Positions 35,079 through 43,024 of a DNA stretch of 64,000 bases are shown piece after piece. A program made the translations under genes and the position numbers. A model generated the notes under the pieces. It was not told the DNA's origin, did not search any database, and saw only the letters and a list, made by a program, of their open reading frames with translations. Within the stretch, counting starts at the first letter, position 1. Each line of letters opens with the position of its first letter. Origin of the DNA: Aureimonas sp. Leaf324 (GTDB lineage Bacteria > Pseudomonadota > Alphaproteobacteria > Rhizobiales > Rhizobiaceae); the NCBI RefSeq assembly GCF_001423245.1, contig NZ_LMOH01000023.1:125645-189644 (forward strand). The letters are read 5' to 3'.

Positions 35079-35516
35079 TCAGTTGGCCTTGTTCGCCGGC
35101 TTGCGTGCGGCCTTGTTCACCACCTCGGGAGCCGCCTTGTTCTCGACGTCCGGCGCGGTCTTCTCGCCGCTGACGTCGGGGGCCGCATCGGTACCGACGT
35201 CTCCGGCACCGGCACCGCCGCCGTCACCGGCGCCCGCGTTCGAACTACCGAGCGACGGGGATGCCTGCGTTGCGATCGCTGCGGCGATCTCACCTTCCGA
35301 ACTGAGGCTGGCATAGCCCGACGGGGGATAACCGGTCGCCTGGTAGCCGGCCGCGACATATTCCTCGACTGTCGGGCCATCGGACCGCAGGCTTTCGTCG
35401 CCGATCTCGCGCACGGCGCCGAAGCCCTTCAGCATCTCGAACTCCGCATGGTCGAACTCGCGCTCGACGCCTGCCGGTTCCCCATCGAGGGGCTTGGTGG
35501 TGATGACCTTGACCAT
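35079..35516 (-). CDS. Hypothetical phage protein with low-complexity tail
   Basis: 145 residues. The first ~60 residues look folded (MVKVITTKPLDGEPAGVERE; MLKGFGAVREIGDESL), the rest is Gly/Ala/Asp/Asn/Lys low-complexity with AAPEVVNKAARKPANKAN at the end. It lies between capsid and connector. GAAGGAG six bases before the ATG is a strong ribosome site. It could be a capsid-associated or head-decoration protein. Not recognised. Confidence 0.65.
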   Translation of the reverse strand: MVKVITTKPLDGEPAGVEREFDHAEFEMLKGFGAVREIGDESLRSDGPTVEEYVAAGYQATGYPPSGYASLSSEGEIAAAIATQASPSLGSSNAGAGDGGGAGAGDVGTDAAPDVSGEKTAPDVENKAAPEVVNKAARKPANKAN

Positions 35517-35537
35517 GGTTCGCTCCTTCGGTTCGTG

Positions 35538-35566
35538 AGAGGGGCGGGCTTGCGCCAGCCCCTCGT
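35538..35566 (-). other. Stable stem-loop downstream of the capsid gene
   Basis: GAGGGGCTGG-CGCAAG-CCCGCCCCTC on the reverse strand, one mismatch, no U tract. It sits in the 65-bp gap after the capsid stop. It is more likely an mRNA 3'-end stabiliser or processing hairpin for the abundant capsid message than a terminator. Confidence 0.45.
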
Positions 35567-35581
35567 GACGAGCCGACCGGC

Positions 35582-37003
35582 TTAGTTGTTCGGGACGCGG
35601 CCGAGATCGCCGTAGACGATCGCCTGCGGGCGATAGATCGCCATGGCGAGCCGTTCCTCGGCGCGGATCGTCACCTTGTTGCGGACGAAGTTGTCCTGGT
35701 CCTCGGTCGAGACGTCGACCGTGGCATCCTGCCGGTCGAAGATCTGCGCCGCGAGGTTGAAGGCGCCGACCAGGGCCTTGTCGACCCCCATCGCCTGCGT
35801 CGGTACCACCGGCAGGCTCCACAGTGTGGGCGACAGCGTGCCCTGCGGGTTGCCGATGATGTAGTTGCCGCCGGCGTCCTTGGCCATCTCGATCGCCGCC
35901 CAGTCGATGGGGTTGATGACGATGCCGTTCGGCGGATACTCGGCGAGCGCCGCCTGCAGGATCATCAGGCGCAGGACGTCGACCTGCGTGGTCGCCGTAA
36001 GACCACCGGCCGCCGCATAGGCGGTCGCAGCCGTCACGAGGCCGAGCAGGTTCTGCCCGGTGCCCGAGCCGTTAAGCAGCTGGTTTTCCTCGGCGAGGGC
36101 CAGGCCGAAGCGCAGGCGCTGGTCGATGATCGAACGCAGGCCGGGCGCATCGGCGAGGATCTGCACCGACGTCCGCATCCAGTGCGCGATCGTGCGGACC
36201 GTCGCCGTCTTGTCCTCGAACTGCAGCTCGGACTGAGGCTTGAGAGCCCCCTCAGCGACCGGCGCGGCGGCGTTCGTGAACAGCTTCTCCTGCTCGTACT
36301 CGATGGCGTTGCTCGCCGTCTCGCCGGGCAGGATGAGGGAACGGACCGTGAGGCGGCGCTGCGGAAGCTGCACCTGAAGACCGCGCCTATCGCTGTTGAC
36401 CAGCGCACCCGCCGAGCCGGGCGCGTCGGTCGAGAGCGAGGTGATGTCCTTCACCTCAACGAGGACGCGCCCGCGGGGGCGGGTCTGCGACGCGAAGGCC
36501 TTGAACTGGTCGTCCTCGACGAAACGCTCGCCCGCCGTGCGGGGGCCTTCTTCACCGCCGCCGCCGCGCGCCAACTTCTGCTCGAGCTCGTCGAGACGCG
36601 ACTTCGTCTCGTTCATGCCGGTCAGCGCCTCGTCGGCGAGTTCCTTCGCCTTCTCGGACAGCGGCGCGCCCTTCTTGGCCTCGGCGAGGGCCTGCTCGGC
36701 GATCTCCTTGACCTTGTCGTGCTTGGTCTCGAAGTCGCGCTTCACCTCGGCGGCCAGTTCGGCCGCGGACTTGCTGCCGCCACCGGGGCGATCGGCGACG
36801 TCGAATGCGATGCGCGGGCCGAACGGCAGCGTTGCGAGGCCGGCAGCGAGATAGGCGATCCCGCCGGCGGCGACCGGCGCCAGATGCGAGAGCGCCGACA
36901 GTTCAGCCGGCCCGATGGGACCGACGGCGGCATGCGCGCTGGCCGACGTGATGACGCCAAGCAGCGCGATCGTCGCGAAGGCGACAATCGAACGAAGGTT
37001 CAT
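35582..37003 (-). CDS. Major capsid protein, HK97 fold, with signal-peptide-like N-terminus
   Basis: 473 residues. The C-terminal ~300 residues are HK97-type: VQLPQRRLTVRSLILPG, TVRTIAHWMRTSVQILADAP, a DQRLRFGLALAEENQLLNGSG helix, and PPNGIVINPIDWAAIE. The ~90 residues before are a charged helical delta (scaffold) domain. Unusually, the protein begins MNLRSIVAFATIALLGVITS followed by ASAHAA, which looks like a Sec signal peptide, plus a second hydrophobic patch. No alternative start with a ribosome site replaces it. The delta domain is presumably removed by the protease encoded just upstream. Confidence 0.93.
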   Translation of the reverse strand: MNLRSIVAFATIALLGVITSASAHAAVGPIGPAELSALSHLAPVAAGGIAYLAAGLATLPFGPRIAFDVADRPGGGSKSAAELAAEVKRDFETKHDKVKEIAEQALAEAKKGAPLSEKAKELADEALTGMNETKSRLDELEQKLARGGGGEEGPRTAGERFVEDDQFKAFASQTRPRGRVLVEVKDITSLSTDAPGSAGALVNSDRRGLQVQLPQRRLTVRSLILPGETASNAIEYEQEKLFTNAAAPVAEGALKPQSELQFEDKTATVRTIAHWMRTSVQILADAPGLRSIIDQRLRFGLALAEENQLLNGSGTGQNLLGLVTAATAYAAAGGLTATTQVDVLRLMILQAALAEYPPNGIVINPIDWAAIEMAKDAGGNYIIGNPQGTLSPTLWSLPVVPTQAMGVDKALVGAFNLAAQIFDRQDATVDVSTEDQDNFVRNKVTIRAEERLAMAIYRPQAIVYGDLGRVPNN

Positions 37004-37025
37004 GGGTGTGTTCTCCTGGGAAGGG

Positions 37026-37703
37026 TTAGGCCGCGTGGCCCGTCAAGGCGCGCAGGAAGGCGACGCCATCATCAGCCGCTTCGGCAGGTTCCCCCTGCCC
37101 TTTCAGGTGGACGCGCGCGGCGCGCTCCGCCTGCGAGTTCGAGAAGCCCAATCCCTTGAGCCAGGTCTCGAACTCACGTTCCGTCAGCCGGTCCCCGGCC
37201 TTCAGTCGTTCCGAAAGGTCGTGCGCGGCCTTGGCGGCCTTGACGCTCTGCACGACCGCGTTCTCGTTCGCGCCGACGGACACCACACTGACCTCGACGA
37301 GGTCGAGCTTCTGCAGGGTCCAGACACCGGTTTCGGTGTCGACGCTGTATTCCTTGATCCGGTAGCCGATCGACAGACCGTCGATGTCGCGCGCCTTCAG
37401 CAGCGCGTAGGCTTCGCGACCCCGCTGCACGTCCATGTTCAGCTTGCCAGTGAGGAGGAGCCCATGGCTGTCCTCCTTCGCCGACAGCCACTTGCCGATC
37501 GGCTCGCGCGGGTCGTGCTGCCAGAAGAGCTTCGGCATCGTGCCCTTGGCCTGATGCGAAGCGAGGCTGTCAGCGTAGGCGCCATCGGCGATCACGTCGC
37601 CATAAGCGTCCGGCTCGCCGCCGAAGGTCGAGCCGTAGCCTTCGAACTCGCCCGAGTCCTTGAGCGCCTTGATCTCAAGAAGCGGCGCTGTCGTCTTGTC
37701 CAT
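37026..37703 (-). CDS. Prohead protease, HK97 family (S78)
   Basis: 225 residues. The conserved GYGSTFGGEPDAYGDVI start, the LFWQHDPREPIGKW segment with the catalytic His, and VEVSVVSVGANENA with the catalytic Ser are all present. It cleaves the capsid delta domain after prohead assembly. It overlaps the portal gene by 29 bp, and the C-terminal ~70 residues are a helical extension typical of the family. Confidence 0.93.
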   Translation of the reverse strand: MDKTTAPLLEIKALKDSGEFEGYGSTFGGEPDAYGDVIADGAYADSLASHQAKGTMPKLFWQHDPREPIGKWLSAKEDSHGLLLTGKLNMDVQRGREAYALLKARDIDGLSIGYRIKEYSVDTETGVWTLQKLDLVEVSVVSVGANENAVVQSVKAAKAAHDLSERLKAGDRLTEREFETWLKGLGFSNSQAERAARVHLKGQGEPAEAADDGVAFLRALTGHAA

Positions 37704-38958
37704 CTCGGCCTCCGTTGATCGCCTGGGCGAGCGGGATGTCCTGCATCTGCACCGTCACGACGTCGCCGCCGTCGACCGGCGGCAGATTTTCGAGGGCGCG
37801 GCACTCATTGCGCGTCGCCAGACCCATGCGGATCGCGCGCTCGTAGGCCTCGTACCGGCTCGCGGTGTCACCCCGCAGAAGCCCCTCGAAGTTGAACTCG
37901 ATGACCAGCCCCTGCGAGCGGCGCTCCGCCAGCGGCACCAGCTGCTTGACGAGCGCCTGCTCGATCCGCTTGAGCCGCTTGCGCAGCGTGAACTTCTGGA
38001 AGCCGAGCACGTCGACCTCTTTGCCCGTCCCCCAGTTCGACGCCTTGTCGCCGAACCCAACCATGGCGGGAGGGACGCCGAAGATCCGGCAGATCTGCTC
38101 GCCGCTGAACTTGCGGCTTTCGAGCATCTGCGCGTCCTGCGGGTCGATCGACAGCTGCGTCCACTTCAGGCCGCCGTCGAGCAGCATGGGGCGCCCCTGC
38201 CGGAGCGCGCCGGCATACTTCTGCTGAAGAAGCACCTCGAGTTCGTCGCGCTGCTCGCGCGAGAGCCGAACCGTGTCGGGGGTCGAGAGCACGCCGCTCG
38301 GGCTGACGCCGTTCTGGAACATCGCCCCGGCCGCGGACTCGGTCCAGAGCGCGTCATCGAAGACACCACGGCAGATCGACAGGGTGGATGCGCCGGACAC
38401 CGCGTCGCCGAGGGGCCCGCGGATGTGGAGGACGTTCTCGCCCCGCTTTACCCGACGGACGTTGTCCTCCGTCCACTCGTATTCCAGCGCGCCACCTGGG
38501 AGCCGCCGCACCTTCACCAGATCCGGGCGGATCGGGTGAAGGGCGTTCAGCGCGCCGCCGGTGCGACGTTCCATCACCGCGTAGGCGTTGCCGTGCAGCT
38601 CGATGCTGGCGGCCATGATTTCCCAGAAGTCGACGGCCGTCTGGTCATAGTTCGGGCTGTCATGCAGCACGAAGTAGAGCGGGTGATCCTTCGCCACCCT
38701 TCGGATACCGTCCGCATCGGTCCGATAGACGACGAGCGGCAGCGAGGCGATCGTACCGGCAATCAGCTGGACGCAGGCCCAGGTAGCCGAAAGCCCCACG
38801 ACGCCTCCGCCTGAGGTGAGCCGCTGATCGCGATAGTCGGCGACCGTCACCTGATTGGTGACGAAGTTGTTGCCGTTCTCGGTGGACACCTGCTGGCCGC
38901 GCCACGGCTCGATGTCCTTGGTGCCGCCAAGCCGGAGGAATCTTGAAAGCCAGTTCAT
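37675..38958 (-). CDS. Portal protein, HK97 type
   Basis: 427 residues. VVGLSATWACVQLIAGTIASLPLVVY is the classic portal N-terminal motif; HGNAYAVMERRTGG, HPIRPDLV, and ILHIRGP/GVPPAMVG segments complete the phage_portal family pattern. It forms the dodecameric DNA channel. It overlaps terL by 4 bp at its start and the protease by 29 bp at its end. MNWLSRF at 38958 was chosen over an upstream frame start six codons earlier. Confidence 0.95.
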   Translation of the reverse strand: MNWLSRFLRLGGTKDIEPWRGQQVSTENGNNFVTNQVTVADYRDQRLTSGGGVVGLSATWACVQLIAGTIASLPLVVYRTDADGIRRVAKDHPLYFVLHDSPNYDQTAVDFWEIMAASIELHGNAYAVMERRTGGALNALHPIRPDLVKVRRLPGGALEYEWTEDNVRRVKRGENVLHIRGPLGDAVSGASTLSICRGVFDDALWTESAAGAMFQNGVSPSGVLSTPDTVRLSREQRDELEVLLQQKYAGALRQGRPMLLDGGLKWTQLSIDPQDAQMLESRKFSGEQICRIFGVPPAMVGFGDKASNWGTGKEVDVLGFQKFTLRKRLKRIEQALVKQLVPLAERRSQGLVIEFNFEGLLRGDTASRYEAYERAIRMGLATRNECRALENLPPVDGGDVVTVQMQDIPLAQAINGGRDGQDDSAAS

Positions 38959-40718
38959 CCGTAGCTCGCAATCCACTCGGCAGCGTTGAAGGTGGAGACC
39001 TTGGGGTTCGTCGCCATCATGAAGACCGCGTCGAACATCGCCATCACGGGGTCGATCTTGGCGTCACCGGCGTTCTGCTTGGTTGCGCGGATCGCCGTGG
39101 CCGTCGGCTCGATCTTCAGGTTGCCGACGCACCAGTCCATCAAGCCGCTCTTGGCGTGGTGGAAGGTGCCGTTTGTCAGCTTGCGCTCGGCCGTCTTGAT
39201 GGCGTTCATCATGCCGAAGCCCTGCGGGGCGCCGATCAGCATCTTGTTCTCGGCCGTGATGCCGATGCCATCGAGGGCGTCGGCGAGCTCGCCGAGGCCG
39301 GCAGGATCGACCGCCACCGCCGCCAACTTCCCCGCCGCCATGACACGCTCGACCACGGCGACGATGCCGGTCACGTCAGCCAGTTCGTCGCCGACGATCA
39401 CAAGGTCCCCAGCCTTCTCGAAGTCCAGCAGCTTCGTCTCGATCGACTTGCGCCGCTGGAGGACGCCACGGTGGCACCAGGCCTTCGACCAGCCAAGCCA
39501 ACGCTTCGTCCGCTGCACCGTCTTGATGCCGTCGACCTCGACCTCTTCCTCAACCTCGATCGGCTCGCGCCCGATGACGCTGAGGCCGAAGAGGTCGTCG
39601 AGGCCTCCGCCGTCGATGCCGACGGTGACCACCTCCGAACGCTCGAGCAGCGCTTCGAGGTTGAGGTCGATCCCGCGCTCTTCCCAGACGTCGGCACCGG
39701 CCCACCGATCGGATCGCAGGCGCAGCCCGATCTCGACGTTGAAGTGCTGCGAGGCAAGAAGCGCCAGCGCCTCACGCCCCTCGTCCTCGGCGACCAAGAG
39801 CTGGTTGGCGAGGAACTGCTCGTCGACGGATCGCCCGAGGTTCGGGTTCACCAGCCCCCAGGTCGCCGGGTCCTTCCAGCCGTCGCTGTCGATCAGCCGC
39901 GCCGGCAGCTCGTAGAGCACCGGCAGAAGCGGCAGCCGGATTTGCCCGTCGCGCACACGGCGCGCCTTCGACAGTTCCGCCTTGAATACGCCCTGCGGCG
40001 GTTCCTTCGACTGCGTCGTGACCTGGATCAGGAACCCATCGGGCCGCGCCGCCAGCGAGCCGCGGATCTCGACGAAGATGTCCGCCGCATTCGATTTCTT
40101 GGCGAAGACGTGGGTCTCGTCGATCAGGATGCCCGTCGACTTCGAACCGGTGATGACGTCCGTGTCCGCCGCCTTGATCTGCAGCGAGGCCCGGCTCGTA
40201 TGATGCGTGATCTTCCGCAGGTGCTCCTGCGGATGGAACAGTTCCGACAGGCTCCGGTCGGCGCGGATGATGCCCCACGCCTGCTTGAAGGCGATGTCCG
40301 CGATCTGCTTCGTCGGGGCGATCAGGAGGAATTCGGCCTCCGGGCGCCGGTTCATGATCAGTGCCACCACCATGATCGCGGCAGCGCCCGAACTCTTCGA
40401 GTTCTTCTTCGGCACCAGGAGGAACAGTTCCTGCACCATGCGCCGATGCGATCGCTCGTCGTAGGATCCGAACAGCGCCGAGACGATCGGGTGCAGCCAT
40501 TCGGTGCCGGCCTCGGCCATGGTCGGCTGACCGATCACGTCCGGCAGCCGCAGCCGGTTGAAGATTCTCAGCGCCTTCTCCGCCTCGTCCGCGAACAGCG
40601 GCAGGTCGGGCACCAGCGTGCGCCGCTCGACGATGCGGTCTTCCCAATCCGGGCAGGCCGTGGACCACGAGGGGGTCAATTCGGACGGCTCCCAGGGAAC
40701 ATCAGGTCGCTGCCCCAT
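38955..40718 (-). CDS. Terminase large subunit
   Basis: 587 residues. The ATPase half has a Walker A-like LVPKKNSKSS at 101-110 and Walker B GILIDETH at 196-203. The nuclease half has VGIDGGGLDDLFGLSV, VGDELADVTG and a late DAVFMMATNP segment carrying the acidic residues. It packages DNA into the prohead and cuts it. It overlaps terS by 43 bp. HK97-like terminase clade by neighbours (HNH upstream, portal-protease-capsid downstream). Confidence 0.95.
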   Translation of the reverse strand: MGQRPDVPWEPSELTPSWSTACPDWEDRIVERRTLVPDLPLFADEAEKALRIFNRLRLPDVIGQPTMAEAGTEWLHPIVSALFGSYDERSHRRMVQELFLLVPKKNSKSSGAAAIMVVALIMNRRPEAEFLLIAPTKQIADIAFKQAWGIIRADRSLSELFHPQEHLRKITHHTSRASLQIKAADTDVITGSKSTGILIDETHVFAKKSNAADIFVEIRGSLAARPDGFLIQVTTQSKEPPQGVFKAELSKARRVRDGQIRLPLLPVLYELPARLIDSDGWKDPATWGLVNPNLGRSVDEQFLANQLLVAEDEGREALALLASQHFNVEIGLRLRSDRWAGADVWEERGIDLNLEALLERSEVVTVGIDGGGLDDLFGLSVIGREPIEVEEEVEVDGIKTVQRTKRWLGWSKAWCHRGVLQRRKSIETKLLDFEKAGDLVIVGDELADVTGIVAVVERVMAAGKLAAVAVDPAGLGELADALDGIGITAENKMLIGAPQGFGMMNAIKTAERKLTNGTFHHAKSGLMDWCVGNLKIEPTATAIRATKQNAGDAKIDPVMAMFDAVFMMATNPKVSTFNAAEWIASYG

Positions 40719-41161
40719 TCGGAATCGGCGCCGGCGGTCTCGGCGGCCTTGCGCGCCGCTTCCTTCTTTCCGAGCTTCTCCGCCTTCGGCCTTGCCACTT
40801 GCGCAGTCGGACGCTCGAAGCTGCGCGCGGCCTCCATCTGATCGTTCCGCTCGACGAGCTTCCGGAATTCCTTCACCGCCCCGACGTTGCCGGCGTTCAC
40901 GCCCTCGAACAGCTTCTCGGCGACGCGGGCATCGAGCCGGTCGCGCGCCAGGAGGCGCGTCTTCAACTCGCCCCGGTAGCACTTGCGCAGGGTCGGGGCG
41001 CTGACGCCGATCGCGTTGGCGATCCGCTCGTTCGACCAGCCGAGCGCGAGCAGCAGGTTCACCTTGTCACGGCTCGCCCGGCTTGGCGCATGCGCGGGGC
41101 GCCCGCGGGCTCCATGGTTGGAAGGCACCGGGTCGCCGAAGAGATCGACGATGTCGGACAC
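40676..41161 (-). CDS. Terminase small subunit
   Basis: 161 residues. The helix-turn-helix LLALGWSNERIANAIGVSAPTLRKCYRGEL (~36-65) matches DNA-binding small terminases. The rest is a helical oligomerisation region and a Lys/Ala-rich tail. It recognises the packaging site. The ATG at 41161 follows a non-coding 245-bp region likely to contain cos. Confidence 0.88.
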   Translation of the reverse strand: MSDIVDLFGDPVPSNHGARGRPAHAPSRASRDKVNLLLALGWSNERIANAIGVSAPTLRKCYRGELKTRLLARDRLDARVAEKLFEGVNAGNVGAVKEFRKLVERNDQMEAARSFERPTAQVARPKAEKLGKKEAARKAAETAGADSEWGSDLMFPGSRPN

Positions 41162-41406
41162 GGCTTAGGCTCCAGCCCGATCGGGCGAAAAGTATTGGTC
41201 TGTTCCGGGGCCCGTCGTCGCGTTCAACCCTTGCATCGCAGGGTGTCCAGACAGTCGGCCCCGCCAACCCGGCCCCGGATTTCCCGCGGCCCCGAATTAA
41301 ATCTCCGCGTGAGTACCCCTGTGACGGTGGAGGGTCCCCAAGGGTCAACTTTCGACCCCCCCCACCCCTCTGTGACCGATCGGCCACACTCGACGGGGTC
41401 GGCGGG
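41162..41406. other. Non-coding region before terS, candidate cos site
   Basis: No gene. Contains GC-rich direct and inverted bits and a run of nine C on the forward strand near 41358. Position (between HNH nuclease/small gene and terS) is where HK97-like phages with cohesive ends keep cos. The exact cut site cannot be seen. Confidence 0.5.
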
Positions 41407-41544
41407 TCAGCCGGCGAGGGCCTCGGCGACGCCGCGGGCGAACTGGGCCAAGAGGCGCATGGTCTCTGCCGCCTCGTCGTCGCCGAGGGCCGACAGGCGC
41501 CGAGCCTCGACCTCAGCCTTCGTCAGGAGGTCCGAAAGCTTCAT
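41407..41544 (-). CDS. Small hypothetical protein coupled to the HNH gene
   Basis: 45 residues (MKLSDLLTKAEVEARRLSAL then a helix with AAETMRLLAQFARGVAEALAG). All-helical and acidic/hydrophobic. Its ATG overlaps the HNH stop (ATGA), so translation is coupled. It ends just before the candidate cos region. Possibly a packaging accessory peptide; not recognised. Confidence 0.65.
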   Translation of the reverse strand: MKLSDLLTKAEVEARRLSALGDDEAAETMRLLAQFARGVAEALAG

Positions 41545-41873
41545 CGCCCTGCCCTCTTCGCCCGCTCGCGCGACGTCTTCTTCGCATGGCACGGTGCACA
41601 CAGCCCGACGAGGTTGCCCCGATCGAGCGGCGCGCCCCCATCCTTCAGCTCGACGACGTGATCCACGTAGATCCGGGTGTCCGTCTTGCCACAGCCCTGG
41701 CACGTCCGGTTGCAGGCGCGCTGCACCTCGAGCCGGACTTTCTTCCAAGCCGCCGAGCCGTAGAAGTCCATTGTCGGCTTGGCCGAGCGCGCCGCCGCAT
41801 CCCCGCGCATCAGAGGCGCGATCGAGGTGCGGGCGGTGCGAAGGCTGGGCTTCATGACAGGGATGCGGGCCAT
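41541..41873 (-). CDS. HNH endonuclease (packaging-associated)
   Basis: 110 residues. CQGCGKTDTRIYVDHVVELK, then N in LDRGNLVGLC, then CHAKKT, forms a complete HNH motif with two CxxC zinc knuckles; the metal His of VDH, Asn and His are all there. In HK97-like phages an HNH protein next to terminase is needed for specific genome cleavage at cos. Position matches. ATG at 41873 chosen over a longer frame upstream. Confidence 0.9.
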   Translation of the reverse strand: MARIPVMKPSLRTARTSIAPLMRGDAAARSAKPTMDFYGSAAWKKVRLEVQRACNRTCQGCGKTDTRIYVDHVVELKDGGAPLDRGNLVGLCAPCHAKKTSRERAKRAGR

Positions 41874-41895
41874 AACCCTATCCCAGAAACGCGAA

Positions 41896-41915
41896 GGGCC
41901 CGCCGAAGCGAGCCC
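41896..41915 (-). terminator. Weak hairpin after the NusG-like gene
   Basis: Reverse strand GGGCTCGC-TTCG-GCGGGCCC, 8-bp stem with one G-U pair, followed by TTCGCGTTT rather than a proper U tract. It could be a weak terminator or pause site between the NusG-like gene and the HNH gene. Confidence 0.4.
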
Positions 41916-42018
41916 ATAAACCACCATCCTCGAAGATCGCCTCTCGCGTCTTCCGGGTGCGCCCTGCGGTCCACCTCATGAGGTTCCGCGAGGATCGACG
42001 CATCGACCGAGAGGGAAG

Positions 42019-42684
42019 CTATGCGAGGCTCTGGAGGTTGGCAAGGTCGATCTGCATCGGATGCAGCGCGCCACACACGTTCCCCAGCACCTTTGCTGCG
42101 TTCTTTCCGAAATAATCGTCGAACACAAAGATGACACCACGCAGAGGCCCCTCTTTGACCGTCACGAGGTCGCCATGCGCGAATCGCTGCGCGCCCGGCT
42201 CCATCGAACCGACGACCCCTGCGGCCTCCATCTCGCGGAAGGCGCGCACCACGTCACCAGAGATCGCGACGTAGCGCTGGCGCACCCCAACGGACCCGTC
42301 ATCCATCCGCCGACCAAGCACCGAGTGGACACCGTCCGTGGCGCGCAGTGCGAAGAACGACGGGGTCTGAGACGAGAGCCCGGCGAACAGGTAGCCCGTC
42401 AGCAGCGGGAAGCGGACCGCCTGCGGCTTGCGCAGATGCCGGCGCCGGATCTCCTTCACACCCCGCGGCAGGTGGACCTCGAAGCCCTGCGCCAGAAGCC
42501 CGGCCGCAGCCCGTTCCTCACAACGAGGGTTCGTTCGAACCACGAACCAGGCGGCTTCCCCATCGTGCGCGACCACTGCGCGACGCTCAATCTGCCCTTT
42601 CCAGACCTCTTTCCGCTCAATCCAAGCGTTTTGGGCAGCTAGGGAAGGAAGCTCGGTCCCGATCTGTCTTGCTGCCCAAGTCAT
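42019..42684 (-). CDS. NusG/RfaH-family transcription factor, phage paralogue
   Basis: 221 residues. The NGN domain starts AWFVVRTNPRCEERAAAGLLAQ (~45-66), followed by VRFPLLTGYLFAGL and a long insert, and the KOW domain reads FAHGDLVTVKEGPLRGVIFV (~168-188). NGN+KOW proteins bind RNA polymerase and control elongation; specialised paralogues such as RfaH and LoaP prevent termination in one operon. It is the first gene leftward of the origin region and just upstream of the late genes, which contain several terminators. It has ~44 N-terminal residues not in housekeeping NusG. Confidence 0.85.
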   Translation of the reverse strand: MTWAARQIGTELPSLAAQNAWIERKEVWKGQIERRAVVAHDGEAAWFVVRTNPRCEERAAAGLLAQGFEVHLPRGVKEIRRRHLRKPQAVRFPLLTGYLFAGLSSQTPSFFALRATDGVHSVLGRRMDDGSVGVRQRYVAISGDVVRAFREMEAAGVVGSMEPGAQRFAHGDLVTVKEGPLRGVIFVFDDYFGKNAAKVLGNVCGALHPMQIDLANLQSLA

Positions 42685-42967
42685 TGTCTTACTAACCCTA
42701 TGTTTTTGAATGCTAATTTTCAGGGTGGGTTGCTAGGGAAGCTAGGGAGGCAAGGTCCAACGCTACGTATGAGGACCGACTGACCTCTTATTCGGAACAG
42801 GCCCTTCTCTCGCGCGCACATGGGAAACCTGAGACCTTGCCTCCCTAGCCGCCCTAGCCGCCCAAACCCTTGGCACGCCGCGTCTCCCAGACCCTCGCGA
42901 GCCAGACCCTTGCGACCCAACCGGGCCGCTTGCGACCCTTGCGACCCAATCCGGGCGGCAAGCGCGG
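42638..42967. repeat. Origin-like repeat cluster
   Basis: GCTAGGGA occurs at 42638, 42732 and 42741; the inverse CCCTAGC at 42843 and 42852. Two of these lie in a 17-bp perfect inverted repeat (42741-42757 and 42833-42849). A second family, GACCCTTGCGACCCAA-type, repeats at ~42904-42949. The sequence is mostly non-coding (42685-43024) beside the helicase gene; it may be the phage replication origin and the NusG-like gene promoter. Confidence 0.55.
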
Positions 42968-43024
42968 GACCACGATCGTCGGCAGGCGAAGTCATGAGGA
43001 GGTGCGGAGGCGCGCGTCATGGCG

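Noticed and set aside
35538-35566. Terminator after the capsid gene
   Set aside because: The stem is good but there is no U tract, and essential late genes follow; listed as a stem-loop instead.
38943-40841. Forward open frame of 632 codons
   Set aside because: Antisense shadow of the large terminase gene.
38955-40982. Longer version of the large terminase frame starting in terS
   Set aside because: The extra N-terminus is out-of-frame terS sequence without homology-like pattern; ATG at 40718 fits better.
42841-42970. Possible CRISPR array in the short repeats before the helicase
   Set aside because: Repeat units are too short and irregular, spacers are absent, and no cas gene is present; an origin-like cluster fits better.
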